A stretch of 64,000 nucleotides of DNA from contig CALSSE010000024.1 in assembly GCA_943788935.1 (NCBI GenBank), positions 1 through 64,000 on the forward strand. Direction: 5' to 3'. The DNA comes from an uncultured bacterium. GTDB taxonomy: Bacteria > Myxococcota_A > Bradymonadia > UBA7976 > VGTA01. The notes below the pieces were generated by a model. The model ran no database searches and was not told where the DNA came from. It saw only the letters and a list, made by a program, of their open reading frames with translations. Shown in pieces: positions 35,014 to 44,091 of this stretch. A program made the translations under genes and the position numbers. Position 1 is the first letter of the stretch, and each line of letters begins with the position of its first letter.

Positions 35014-35145
35014 TCGAATAAACTATCACTAGATGTGTATGCCCTTTCCTAGTTTGGAACAAAGACCAAGAAGTACTTAAACACTAGCCTCATTAACCCT
35101 TTCCCTTATATAATGCTCTACCAAGATCTTGACTGGAGAAATGAA

Positions 35146-36306
35146 ATGCTCAAGCCAATTCTGAAACACTCATGGCTATCTGCGATATTAACTGTAGGTC
35201 CCAGCGCTGCGCTATACATTAGCAATGCTCAAGCCGATGTGGGTAGACCTATCCAAGTCGCAGCTCGACCGAGCTCACACTGTCAAGCTCCCCAATGGTC
35301 ACCAGACGGAAGAAAGTTAGCGATTGACGTATACAACCCCAAGGTTGAGGCGAGAGAGGTCTGGGTTATGGACCTCAATTCGCAGTTTAACGTCACACGC
35401 GAAGAACAAGTGCTACCTCTAGGGCAGCGTGCTAGTCGGCTAAATGGGGGAAAGACTCCACCGGTCATTGAGTTCTCTTGGACACCAGACATGGAGATGC
35501 TGAACCCTCCTTATGTCTTCAGCAGTCAGGGAATGAATAGAAAGAACTTTGATATCTATGCTGATGGTAGTTGGATCACAGAAGCGAATACCGGTAACGA
35601 CGGTCAACCTGTCTTCTCTCCCGACTCTAATTATCTCGCATATACCTCCCAACAGAGAGAGTCGGGAGATATTATGATGATCGACTATACAGCAGATTTA
35701 GATAAGCCTGTTAGGCTCACAAATACCCCTTCTTCTACCGAATACCTACCCCAGTGGCACCCTACTAAGCCTAAGCTACTGTTTATTCGCTCTCAAAAAA
35801 GTCGTGGGCAGGATATTGTTATCATCGATAACCCTAAGAAACCTCAATCTTCGACCCGTGAGTTGACCAATTGGAAGGCTGATGAGATCCGTCCTCAGTG
35901 GTCACCTGATGGTCGTTATGTCGCTTTCTACTCAAATGAAAAGAGTGGTAGTGACAAGGTGTTTGACCTCTGGGTTATTCAGTCAGATGGTACACAAGCT
36001 AAGAGACTCGCAAAGGATGTCATCGTCGATGACCACAAGGGTCCAGCGTGGTCAGGAGACGCCTCTATCATCTTCTATGTGAAAAAAGACTATAAGAGAT
36101 CGAATCCAATTTTATGGACAAGAAGAGATGGGAGTAAAAGTGGCCTCTTAACCTCAGAGACTCAAATTAACTCAGACTTAAACGCTCACCATAAAGCAGA
36201 TGGAACCACATATCTCGCTTATCGCTCTGCAGGCTTGAAGGGGTCTCTCAAAAAGACCTGGCAACGAATCTTCGTCCTCAAATTTCAAATGAGCGATCTT
36301 AAATGA
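35146..36306 (+). CDS. Secreted TolB-like beta-propeller protein
   Basis: The protein has 386 residues from ATG 35146, chosen because GGAGAA lies 5 nt upstream; ATG 35113 would add eleven residues before the signal peptide. The signal peptide ends near YISNAQA. The mature part has at least five WD40-like/PD40 blades with the motif P.WSPDG..I or variants (APQWSPDGRKLAIDVY, PVFSPDSNYLAYTS, RPQWSPDGRYVAFYS, GPAWSGDASIIFYV). TolB-type propellers bind outer-membrane or peptidoglycan-associated lipoproteins. There is no TolB N-terminal domain, so it is not a clear TolB orthologue. Confidence 0.8.
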   Translation: MLKPILKHSWLSAILTVGPSAALYISNAQADVGRPIQVAARPSSHCQAPQWSPDGRKLAIDVYNPKVEAREVWVMDLNSQFNVTREEQVLPLGQRASRLNGGKTPPVIEFSWTPDMEMLNPPYVFSSQGMNRKNFDIYADGSWITEANTGNDGQPVFSPDSNYLAYTSQQRESGDIMMIDYTADLDKPVRLTNTPSSTEYLPQWHPTKPKLLFIRSQKSRGQDIVIIDNPKKPQSSTRELTNWKADEIRPQWSPDGRYVAFYSNEKSGSDKVFDLWVIQSDGTQAKRLAKDVIVDDHKGPAWSGDASIIFYVKKDYKRSNPILWTRRDGSKSGLLTSETQINSDLNAHHKADGTTYLAYRSAGLKGSLKKTWQRIFVLKFQMSDLK

Positions 36307-37469
36307 AATATCGGATGCTCCTCTTCCTTCCCTGTCTCATATTGTCGTTGATGACGCTTCAATCTGCCGATGCTGAGCAGGTGAAAAAAGAGCGTATCGC
36401 GGTTTTAGTATTCGCTCAAGAGGGAGTAGATGATCGACTTCGAGCCTCTATAGAGAGAGATCTACGTAACATGGTAGTCCTCGCCGAGGGCTCTGACAAG
36501 TTGCAAGGTCGTTTGTACCCAATAGAGCCCTTTTATGATGTGGGTCAGCTCAGTAAAGCTAACCTTCGTAAGGCGCAACGTCACTTTAATAATGCTCAAC
36601 GTTCCTTTGAGCAGAAAGACTTCGAAGAAGCGAAAGACCAGCTCTTTCGAGCCGACCGATTTTACTTAAAAGGTGTTCCCTATATTTACAACGGTAACGA
36701 AGAGTTATTACAGAGTATTTATTACCTAAACTACCTCGTTCATCGTGAGCTCAAAGAGTCTCGTAAGACCCGTGACCTGTACTGTAACTATATCTCACTC
36801 GCTCGCAATATTACTGGAAGTGTTGGTCCTATAGAGCAGTATGATGTACTCGCAGAGATGTGTGAAGAGAGCCCTATTTCTGGTACAGCAGAGCTAAAGG
36901 TCACCTCAAACATTGATGGCGCTCACGTTTATATCAACAATGAGCCCGTAGGTTTAGTAGATCGCTCAACGCCATTTTTCTCTCCTTTTATGCCTGCAGG
37001 GATCCATCTTGTAGAGGTTCGTAAGATCGGTTATGCGAGATGGGGGAAACTTGTCACTCTCAAAAATGGGAAGTCAAAGCGCATGAAAGCTCGTCTCAAA
37101 CGAGCCAAAAACCGCGCGAAAGATTTCTTACCGATCGCTAATCTTAAGGTTGTGGGCTCTGATGCGTTCAGTGACACTTATCTCTCTGATTTTTTCTACG
37201 AACGAACTTTCCGATTTAAAGTGAACACCATCTTCAGCGCTTATTTACGGGCAGGAGCGAAAGCGGACCAAGTCTCTCTTACTCTCATCGCTTTTAGAGA
37301 TGAGATGTTGGGGGTCAAAAAGACGATCACTTTCTCCACTCAAGAACGTAATGGTTACTTCACCGCTCTCGCTAGTTTTTGGAGAGAAGTGTTCGAGTTT
37401 GATCAAAAGCCTCAAGAGATGAGAGCGACACAGAGTAGGTGGATGCCTACCTTCTTTAAAGTAGAGTAA
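36303..37469 (+). CDS. Secreted TPR and PEGA-domain protein
   Basis: This 388-residue protein starts at an ATGA overlap with the propeller gene. It has a signal peptide (LLFLPCLILSLMTLQSADA), a region resembling an N-terminal alpha/beta domain (RIAVLVFAQEGVDDRLRASIERDLR) and TPR-like helices (LRKAQRHFNNAQRSFEQKDFEEAKDQLFRADRFYL). A clear PEGA domain follows (about 200-245, VTSNIDGAHVYINNEPVG...AGIHLVEVRKIGY). The C-terminal 130 residues form an unrecognised alpha/beta region. PEGA domains usually bind envelope components. It is probably periplasmic and coupled to both flanking genes. Confidence 0.8.
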   Translation: MKYRMLLFLPCLILSLMTLQSADAEQVKKERIAVLVFAQEGVDDRLRASIERDLRNMVVLAEGSDKLQGRLYPIEPFYDVGQLSKANLRKAQRHFNNAQRSFEQKDFEEAKDQLFRADRFYLKGVPYIYNGNEELLQSIYYLNYLVHRELKESRKTRDLYCNYISLARNITGSVGPIEQYDVLAEMCEESPISGTAELKVTSNIDGAHVYINNEPVGLVDRSTPFFSPFMPAGIHLVEVRKIGYARWGKLVTLKNGKSKRMKARLKRAKNRAKDFLPIANLKVVGSDAFSDTYLSDFFYERTFRFKVNTIFSAYLRAGAKADQVSLTLIAFRDEMLGVKKTITFSTQERNGYFTALASFWREVFEFDQKPQEMRATQSRWMPTFFKVE

Positions 37470-38365
37470 TGGACATGATATTCCCCACTTCACTTAGTGA
37501 GCATCGCAGGGCTTTTAAATGGGTCTATATGACTTGTATCATTGGTTTTATTTACTCTTTATTGATCTGTATATCGCTCTCTCCCATGTCACTTACTTTT
37601 GCTCAGACGAACACCGATGATCAAGAGGTATTCGATGATAAACGTGGAGACATCTCCATTGACCAAGAGACTCTTGATCAAGCTGAGACGGCATTTTTTG
37701 AAGGACTCTCTGCCTATAGAGCTAAAAAATACACTGAATCAGCAAAGCTGTTTAAAGTCGCCCATAAGCTCGTCCCTTATCGAGATTTATTATTTAATAT
37801 TGCTCGCTCTTACGAAGAACTCGGCGACAAAAAGGGAGCTGTGCAATATTATCGTGAGTACTTAGCGACTAAACCCATAGATGAGACACAAGTAATCCAC
37901 CGAATGCGAGAGCTAGGAGTGAGTCAGTTTGAAGTCTCAAATACTCAAAAAGACGCACAGTCACAATCCTCCCCATCACTATTAAGTGGCTCATCTTCTC
38001 AAATAGATTACCTCTCGTGGGGTGTCATCGGTAGTGGAGTGGTCCTCTTAGGGTTAGGAACCTATTTTGGAATTAGCGCTTTAGATCAAGCTGAAGCAGC
38101 TAGATCCGCGACCTTACAGCCGAATTACAACAGCGCGAAGCAGAGTGCAGAGAGTGATGCGATCACCGCTGATATCAGTCTCTCTTTAGGCCTGATAGGC
38201 GTCGCAGGAGGCATCTATCTACTCCTTCAAAGTGATCATCCTCATCAAATCAAAAACCATGTTACTCAAGAGTCGACTGCTCCCTCGACTTCCTCTTCTT
38301 CATTCTCTTGGAGGTTCCTCTACGAGAGAGATCTTCAAGGCTTTGGGGTCAGTGGACAGTTTTAA
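37469..38365 (+). CDS. TPR protein with C-terminal transmembrane segments
   Basis: The 298-residue protein starts at a TAATG overlap. There is a signal sequence or anchor (MTCIIGFIYSLLICISLSPMSLTFAQ), then a TPR pair (AETAFFEGLSAYRAKKYTESAKLFKVAHK, LLFNIARSYEELGDKKGAVQYYREYLATKP). Two hydrophobic helices follow (WGVIGSGVVLLGLGTYFGI, ISLSLGLIGVAGGIYLLL) separated by an Ala/Ser-rich loop. The plan (signal, TPR pair, two helices, short tail) is the same as that of the protein at 55299-56108, so the two are likely paralogues. Confidence 0.78.
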   Translation: MDMIFPTSLSEHRRAFKWVYMTCIIGFIYSLLICISLSPMSLTFAQTNTDDQEVFDDKRGDISIDQETLDQAETAFFEGLSAYRAKKYTESAKLFKVAHKLVPYRDLLFNIARSYEELGDKKGAVQYYREYLATKPIDETQVIHRMRELGVSQFEVSNTQKDAQSQSSPSLLSGSSSQIDYLSWGVIGSGVVLLGLGTYFGISALDQAEAARSATLQPNYNSAKQSAESDAITADISLSLGLIGVAGGIYLLLQSDHPHQIKNHVTQESTAPSTSSSSFSWRFLYERDLQGFGVSGQF

Positions 38366-38425
38366 AGTGTCTTTTAATCTGACTCACGCTCGTGGTCTGA
38401 AGAGAGTCCCCCTATTCATCTCCCA

Positions 38426-40246
38426 ATGAACGTCTCACCATCCCCTCCTCAACAAGATAACCCACACACCATTAAGGCGGGGGTGTGGCGCAGGCTCACT
38501 TCACTGATCTTAAGCGAACCCAAATACTTATTTGGATGGTGTATCTGCTCCTTTATTCTCTCTCTTAGTTCTGCCGGAGTGGCCTTCATGGTCGGGCCAA
38601 TACTGCGAGTGATCTTTGGTGGAGAATCCCTCCATTGGTCACCTCTGCTGACCTCGATATTAGGTCCTCCACCGAGCTTAGAAGAGGTCAGAAAGCAGCT
38701 CCCCTGGCTGATCGCTCTGACCGCTATGATTAAAGCCTCAAGTTTTTTTGGAGAGAGGGTGATAAGAGGTCACCTCATCAGATGCTTGGGTCGTCGACTC
38801 AGACGCCTTATTCTCTCGTGGGCGATCGACCTCAGACTTGACGAACGATTAGCGGTTGGTCAGGGAGAGATACAGCATCGACTCACCGTTGATGTAGAGA
38901 GAGTAGAGCGATGGTTAGATAAGGGGGGAGCGAGTCTTTTTAGAGATGGTTTGACCACTCTCTCACTACTGTTAAGCATGATTTTATTGAGTGGATATTT
39001 GGGCTTAGTGACTCTCTTGATCTATCCTCTCCTTATCACTCCCATACTGTTGTTAAATAAGAGACTTAAACAAGCAGCTCGTGGTGAAATATCTACTGCC
39101 CATTCCTTACATCTGTGGTCTAAATACACTGAAGATCATCTGACGACGATAACAGCAAACCAACGAGAGCGTGATCTACATACTGGTTTAGAGCGGTATC
39201 ACACATACTTAGAAGGCGCTCAATCAAGGCTAGCTCTTTTGCAAGGGGTCGCGCCTAGCTTGACTGAACTCATGGTTTCTCTACTTATCGCTTCTTCTCT
39301 CTTTGGGTTCACCTATGGTCTCGATCAGCATTGGTGGAGCGCAGAAGAGTTACTCAGCTTATTTGTTTGTATCATCATGCTTTATCAGCCGATAAAGAGT
39401 CTTGGTCAAGCACAACAACAATGGGCGCAAGGGCACGTGGCGATCGAGCGTTGTTTATCCTTCAAAGTGACAGCCCACGCTCCGCTCTCCTCGGATACTA
39501 GATCTTATGAGGACTGTGGAAATACCAAGTATTCACTCCATACTCTCAAACTTCAGATTTTCTCCATCTACCGCCATGATCATATTCTCCACTTCAACCT
39601 ACAACATGAGCTCAGCCGTGGAGATCTCATCTCAGTTAGTGGTCCTAATGGCTGCGGTAAATCTAGCCTTCTCTTCGCGATCGCTCGTCTCCTCAACGTC
39701 AGTGGTTATATCTCTTATCTCGATGAGAAGGGAGAGCCTATAGATCATGATAAGGTCGACGTTCGATGGTTAGGATTACCTACACAGCTGACCCATAAAA
39801 ATATAGAGCGATATTTACTTTCCTCTCTTGATTCGTCATCTGAGTCTCCTCCATTCGATGAACTCAACGAGCTGCTCACTCGCTTCTCTTTTCCCCAAAC
39901 CCGCTTACAAGCGAGTCTCGCTGAAGCGATCGATCGCTCTCCCTCTGCGCTCCCTATCGATACTACCCTAAAGCTATGGGATGTATTTGAGAGTCTTTCA
40001 TTAGGAGAGAGGCAAAAATTAGGTCTGGTCAGTGTTCTTCACGCTAGTCATGGAGGACTCTTGCTCCTCGATGAGCCTGAATCTCATCTCGATGAGCTCT
40101 CAAGAAGGATTCTTATTAAAACACTCATATCGAGAGCGATGGACACACTCATTGTAGTCGCCACTCATGACCGCGCTTTGATCGAAGCGTCTACATATCA
40201 CATTAAACTCTCTGAGCAGCTCTCCACTTTAGGTGGACCTAAATGA
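38426..40246 (+). CDS. ABC exporter (fused membrane and ATPase domains), lipid-flippase-like
   Basis: This 606-residue half-transporter has about six membrane helices in residues 25-330 and a nucleotide-binding domain at about 370-600. Walker A is SGPNGCGKSS (about 404-413) and Walker B is LLLLDEPESHLDE (about 546), followed by VVATHD. The signature sequence is LSLGERQK instead of LSGGQ. The size, and a DUF374 acyltransferase gene overlapping its end, suggest a lipid A core exporter (MsbA-type). However, the ATPase domain is divergent and shortened, so another lipid or glycolipid substrate is possible. It is 60 bp downstream of the TPR/PEGA run and may share its transcript. Confidence 0.8.
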   Translation: MNVSPSPPQQDNPHTIKAGVWRRLTSLILSEPKYLFGWCICSFILSLSSAGVAFMVGPILRVIFGGESLHWSPLLTSILGPPPSLEEVRKQLPWLIALTAMIKASSFFGERVIRGHLIRCLGRRLRRLILSWAIDLRLDERLAVGQGEIQHRLTVDVERVERWLDKGGASLFRDGLTTLSLLLSMILLSGYLGLVTLLIYPLLITPILLLNKRLKQAARGEISTAHSLHLWSKYTEDHLTTITANQRERDLHTGLERYHTYLEGAQSRLALLQGVAPSLTELMVSLLIASSLFGFTYGLDQHWWSAEELLSLFVCIIMLYQPIKSLGQAQQQWAQGHVAIERCLSFKVTAHAPLSSDTRSYEDCGNTKYSLHTLKLQIFSIYRHDHILHFNLQHELSRGDLISVSGPNGCGKSSLLFAIARLLNVSGYISYLDEKGEPIDHDKVDVRWLGLPTQLTHKNIERYLLSSLDSSSESPPFDELNELLTRFSFPQTRLQASLAEAIDRSPSALPIDTTLKLWDVFESLSLGERQKLGLVSVLHASHGGLLLLDEPESHLDELSRRILIKTLISRAMDTLIVVATHDRALIEASTYHIKLSEQLSTLGGPK

Positions 40247-40812
40247 TAAGACGACTGATCGCCCTATGTCTCTTTTTAATCGTTAAAGCTCTACTGTCGA
40301 CTCTAAGAGTTAAGCGAGAAGGAGATGTCATTGACCGCTCAGGTGTTGTCGGCTTCTTACACGGAGAGCAATTACCACTTCTACTCCATAGACCGCAAGC
40401 ACATGACCTCATCACTCCTATTAGCTTAAGCAAAGATGGAGAGCTACAAGTGATGGTGATGCGTTGGTTTGGAATAAGAGCGGTTAGAGGGTCGACGAGT
40501 CGAGGTGGAGCTCATGTTATTCGATCGCTTATGAAGTGGCTAAAAACCGAGAAAGGAGTGGCCTTAATCGCCCTCGATGGCCCTCGTGGACCTTGGGGTC
40601 ATATCTCACCAGGAGCGCTGTATCTCGCCAAGCGCTTACATTTACCCTTTTGGTTCTGTAGAGTCCGATGCACTCGGACGATCAGGCTAAAGTCTTGGGA
40701 CCGGTTCATGATCCCCTATCCGTTCAGCACTATCTATATCTCTACTTGGGAGTGTGAACCACACACTGAAGTAGTAGAATCGTATCTTAGTCGCTCAGAC
40801 AAGTTACTCTAA
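40243..40812 (+). CDS. DUF374-family lysophospholipid acyltransferase-like protein
   Basis: The 189 residues match the DUF374 family: an N-terminal membrane helix (LIALCLFLIVKALLSTL), FLHGEQLPLLL (His in the HxxxxL/D-type position), SLSKDGELQVMVMRWFGIRAVRGSTSRGG, then ALDGPRGPWGHISPGALYLAKR. DUF374 proteins are LPLAT-like acyltransferases linked to lipid A or phospholipid assembly and often lie in lpx clusters. It overlaps the ABC exporter by four bases (ATGA). The stop codon lies inside a 15-bp triplication. Confidence 0.85.
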   Translation: MIRRLIALCLFLIVKALLSTLRVKREGDVIDRSGVVGFLHGEQLPLLLHRPQAHDLITPISLSKDGELQVMVMRWFGIRAVRGSTSRGGAHVIRSLMKWLKTEKGVALIALDGPRGPWGHISPGALYLAKRLHLPFWFCRVRCTRTIRLKSWDRFMIPYPFSTIYISTWECEPHTEVVESYLSRSDKLL

Positions 40813-40842
40813 GACAAGTTACCCTGAGAAAAGTTACCTCAC
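40798..40842 (+). repeat. Imperfect 15-bp triplication across a stop codon
   Basis: GACAAGTTACTCTAA, GACAAGTTACCCTGA and GAAAAGTTACCTCAC follow each other. The first ends with the TAA of the DUF374 gene and the second ends in TGA in the same frame. Confidence 0.85.
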
Positions 40843-41457
40843 CTTTAACACCTTGTACGACATTTTTGTCATGTCAAGATGCCACACTTAAATTTCAAAA
40901 AGATTCTCAATTGCCACAAACACTCTTAATCATTAAGCTATCTACACAATAAAGAGTAAGAGTCAAAGATGGCGCATTTTTTGCATATCAAAGATATGTA
41001 CCTCGCAACTTATCTTCAATTGCAACTCATTTATCAACATGCGACTCATTTATATCTCAATCGAATTTTATCGATAATCTCCTGAAGCGGCACCGAGTAG
41101 GTGAAAGAGAGACAACCAAGCACGTATACACATGAAAGATAAGCACTTATATAGCTATCACAACAACTCAAACGTGTCAAATAGTCTTCTAAACCAACTC
41201 AATAAACCGCGTAAAAGCTGAACAACGCCTCTCACCTCAAAACGATGATCATAGTTACTGTCTAACCTCTTGGTTCATTACGTTACATAGAGGGAGCTCA
41301 ATCAGCGAATGTTTATGAACTCTGGCTCTCGAGTTTTACACGAATATCGACTCTCAATGTCGATCAAATGAGACCTTAATGAGACTAATAACATCAGTTT
41401 AACAACTCAATATTTATCCCATGACACCCATCCGGTGACATCCAAGAAGAGGACACC
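40843..41457 (+). promoter_or_regulatory. Long AT-rich leader/regulatory region before rpoD
   Basis: About 615 bp without a supported gene, markedly AT-rich. It contains a perfect 6-bp palindrome CATATC-AAA-GATATG (40984-40998). It also has three related direct repeats: GCAACTTAT at 41005, GCAACTCATTTAT at 41022 and GCGACTCATTTAT at 41041, spaced 17 and 19 bp, about two helical turns. No strong sigma-70 match stood out. Complex control of the principal sigma factor gene is inferred. Confidence 0.5.
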
Positions 41458-43044
41458 ATGAAAGAAAACATGAACACCAACCATAGTAAGCCTAGTCCTG
41501 AGATGATCAGCACAGTCCCTGAGTTAGATCAAGAGGCAGATACTGTAAGCGCTCAACCTAGATCTCAACGCAAGATTAGAAAAAGTGAACAGGGTCGAGC
41601 CCAGCAGTCTTCCCTCGATGGGGGGGGAGATACAAACTTTAGACTCTACCTCTCTAAGATGGGTAGAGTGAACTTACTTAGTCGAGACAAAGAACAAGAG
41701 CTTGGTAAACAGATAGAAGACTCTAGAGAGAATATCCTTAAGGCCCTCATCGCTCAGCCATTCGGAATTAAGATGATTATGGATGTCCCTAAGAAGATCG
41801 AGCGGGGTGAGCGCACGCTTAGGCAGACAATCAACGGTAGCTTGACCCATGATGATGCCGACAGTTTTGAAGGAACACTCGATCGTTTGTTGTCCATCGT
41901 AGAGGAGATGAAGACTATCAACCGAGCGAAGCAACGAAGCGCGAACCGAGTTAACAAGACTCAGCGCCGAAAAAATAGAGACTATGATCAAGAATTATTC
42001 GATGCCACTCAGCGTTTGGGCTTTCATTGGAGCGTCTTTGAGAAGATGGTTCATAGTCTTAAGAGCGAGCATAACGAGTTCACAGACCTTAGGTCTAAAA
42101 TTAACGTTATATTGAAAAAAAGAGGGTGTTCAGAAGAAGAGCTAACTCAAGAATCCGTAGGAGAGGCGACTGAAGACTTGAGGACAGCGAGTGAGAAGGT
42201 CTCACGCTCTACTGTGATAAAATGCCGCGCTGCTCTCATTCAGCTTGAATCAAAGTTTGCCCTAAGTTATGAATCACTCACTAAAGTGATCGTCTACATC
42301 AGCGCTGAACTTGAGAAACTTGAGAAAGCCAAAGACGAGATGGTCGAGGCCAACCTAAGACTCGTCGTTAACATAGCAAAGCGCTACCGTGGTCATCAGG
42401 GTATGCCCTTCCTCGATTTAATCCAAGAAGGGAATATCGGTCTCATGAGAGCTGTCGATAAGTTCGAATATGACCGGGGTAACAAATTCTCTACGTATGC
42501 CACATGGTGGATCAGACAAGCGATCAATCGAGCGATCGCTGATCAAGGGAGAACGATCAGAGTACCGGTTCATCTCATCGACACCATCAACCGAATCTCT
42601 AGAGCTCGACGAGAGCTAGAGCAGCTGCTAGAGCGAAACCCAAGCCCAGAAGAGATCTCTGTACACCTCGGGGATCTCAAGCCTGAGCAAGTGATAAACG
42701 CCATGAAGATCTCGAAGACACCGATCTCTTTAGAGACTCCTGTAGGTGAGGAAGATAGCACATATGGAGACTTCATTCCTGATGATCACGCCGAGTCTCC
42801 TCTCGAAGAGACAGAGAAGAAGCTCATGCGTGAAGAGCTCAGTCGAGTGATCTCAACACTTAACGACAAAGAAGCCCAAATTCTTAAGCTACGTTTTGGG
42901 ATCGACTGTGACACCGACCATACTCTTGAGGAGGTCGGAAGAGTCTTCTGCCTAACTAGAGAACGTATTCGCCAGATTGAAGCTCAAGCTCTTAATAAGT
43001 TGAGACAAAAACATAGGAGCTCGACCTTATCTGAGTTCCATTGA
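41458..43044 (+). CDS. rpoD: RNA polymerase principal sigma factor (RpoD-like)
   Basis: The 528-residue sigma-70 protein has region 1.2 (FRLYLSKMGRVNLLSRDKEQELGKQIE, about 60-90), a non-conserved insert (about 95-285) with the FEKMVHSLKSEHNEF segment typical of group 1 factors, and region 2 (NLRLVVNIAKRYRG...YATWWIRQAI, about 298-350). Regions 3 (IRVPVHLIDTINRI) and 4 (TLEEVGRVFCLTRERIRQIEAQALNKLR) follow. The 2.4 and 4.2 recognition helices look standard, in line with the TTGACA/TATAAT-like promoters found in the window. Region 1.1 is not recognisable; a short Ser/Gln-rich N-terminus replaces it. ATG 41458 follows AAGAAGAGGAC. Being the only sigma factor with the NCR insert here, it is most likely the housekeeping factor. 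Confidence 0.9.
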   Translation: MKENMNTNHSKPSPEMISTVPELDQEADTVSAQPRSQRKIRKSEQGRAQQSSLDGGGDTNFRLYLSKMGRVNLLSRDKEQELGKQIEDSRENILKALIAQPFGIKMIMDVPKKIERGERTLRQTINGSLTHDDADSFEGTLDRLLSIVEEMKTINRAKQRSANRVNKTQRRKNRDYDQELFDATQRLGFHWSVFEKMVHSLKSEHNEFTDLRSKINVILKKRGCSEEELTQESVGEATEDLRTASEKVSRSTVIKCRAALIQLESKFALSYESLTKVIVYISAELEKLEKAKDEMVEANLRLVVNIAKRYRGHQGMPFLDLIQEGNIGLMRAVDKFEYDRGNKFSTYATWWIRQAINRAIADQGRTIRVPVHLIDTINRISRARRELEQLLERNPSPEEISVHLGDLKPEQVINAMKISKTPISLETPVGEEDSTYGDFIPDDHAESPLEETEKKLMREELSRVISTLNDKEAQILKLRFGIDCDTDHTLEEVGRVFCLTRERIRQIEAQALNKLRQKHRSSTLSEFH

Positions 43045-43059
43045 GAGCCTTAGACCACT

Positions 43060-44091
43060 TTGATCAGCGTTTGGCGAAGCGTCCCTCCCTCTGAGCCTGT
43101 AGAGCCACGGACATTAAGCGCTCTTAAGACCATAGTTCTTGGTCACCGTGTAAGCGCCCGAGAGCGAAGCGACCTCCTCAAAGAGCTCACTCATAGATCT
43201 CAACGCTTAGACCCTTTCACGGTCGTTGTTGGAGGGGTAACCCTAGGAGGAGCAGGGAAGAGCCAAGCCGTCAATCATATGGCTGAAGCGCTTTTATTAA
43301 TAGGCGCTCCCTCGATCTATGTACTTGGCCATGGTTACCGAAGCCAGAGTAAGCGGGGTGTAGTACGAGAGCTTCACTCGGTTGATAGAAGGGCCTGTAT
43401 TACATATGGTGATGAAGCGGTGATGATACATAAGCGCCTCAGTACACTGACCACAGACCATAGTGCTGCTGTTTTAGTGGGGGGGAAGTGGCGTGAACGT
43501 TGGGAGTTTGCTCGCTTGTCAGGCGCCTCTCTCATCATCAGCGATGGAGGCCTCTACACCTCTTCTCTCCCTCGACATCTCAGCGTGACCATCATCCCTC
43601 TCCCCTCGCGTTACTCACTTCTCCCCTTTGGTGACCTCACGAGGCCACCCCATCGTTGGGCGACTGGTGCTCAATGCTGGTATTGGTCTATCCGACACAT
43701 GTCTCCCCTTCTTGAATATGATGATAGGCAGTGGCCTATCGAATGTCCCTCATTCATTCTTCACAGTGAGATTAAGGTCCAAGGCTTCATCGATTATAGG
43801 GGAGCTCTACTCACGGTCGAGGAGTTAAGAGATCGCCTCAACTCTTCACAGGTGTCAGTCATTTGTGCGATCGCTAAGCCTCAACGATTGATTCATACCT
43901 TGCAAAGACTCGGGTTAAATGTGAAGCAGGTGATCGCTTGCCGAGATCATCAAGTCTTCTCTGATCGTCATCTCAATCTCATTGAAGAGGACACTAGTGT
44001 GTGGATCACCACCGATAAAGATGACATGAAATTCAACCATAAGCCGTCTAACCTTCTAACCCTCAGAATACATTTAAAGATGCTGTCATGA
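43060..44091 (+). CDS. lpxK: Tetraacyldisaccharide 4'-kinase
   Basis: This 343-residue protein has the LpxK P-loop GGVTLGGAGKS (58-68), GHGYRS, YGDEAVMIHKRL, IISDGGLYTSSLPR and WITTDKDDMKF near the C-terminus. LpxK phosphorylates the 4' position of the lipid A precursor on the inner face of the cytoplasmic membrane. In most orthologues the segment near ISDGG reads DDGxQ; here it is DGGLY, a change in a conserved site worth noting. The start is TTG 43060 with no strong ribosome site, 15 bp after rpoD, so read-through from the rpoD transcript is likely. Its end overlaps the acyltransferase start (ATGA). Confidence 0.87.
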   Translation: MISVWRSVPPSEPVEPRTLSALKTIVLGHRVSARERSDLLKELTHRSQRLDPFTVVVGGVTLGGAGKSQAVNHMAEALLLIGAPSIYVLGHGYRSQSKRGVVRELHSVDRRACITYGDEAVMIHKRLSTLTTDHSAAVLVGGKWRERWEFARLSGASLIISDGGLYTSSLPRHLSVTIIPLPSRYSLLPFGDLTRPPHRWATGAQCWYWSIRHMSPLLEYDDRQWPIECPSFILHSEIKVQGFIDYRGALLTVEELRDRLNSSQVSVICAIAKPQRLIHTLQRLGLNVKQVIACRDHQVFSDRHLNLIEEDTSVWITTDKDDMKFNHKPSNLLTLRIHLKMLS

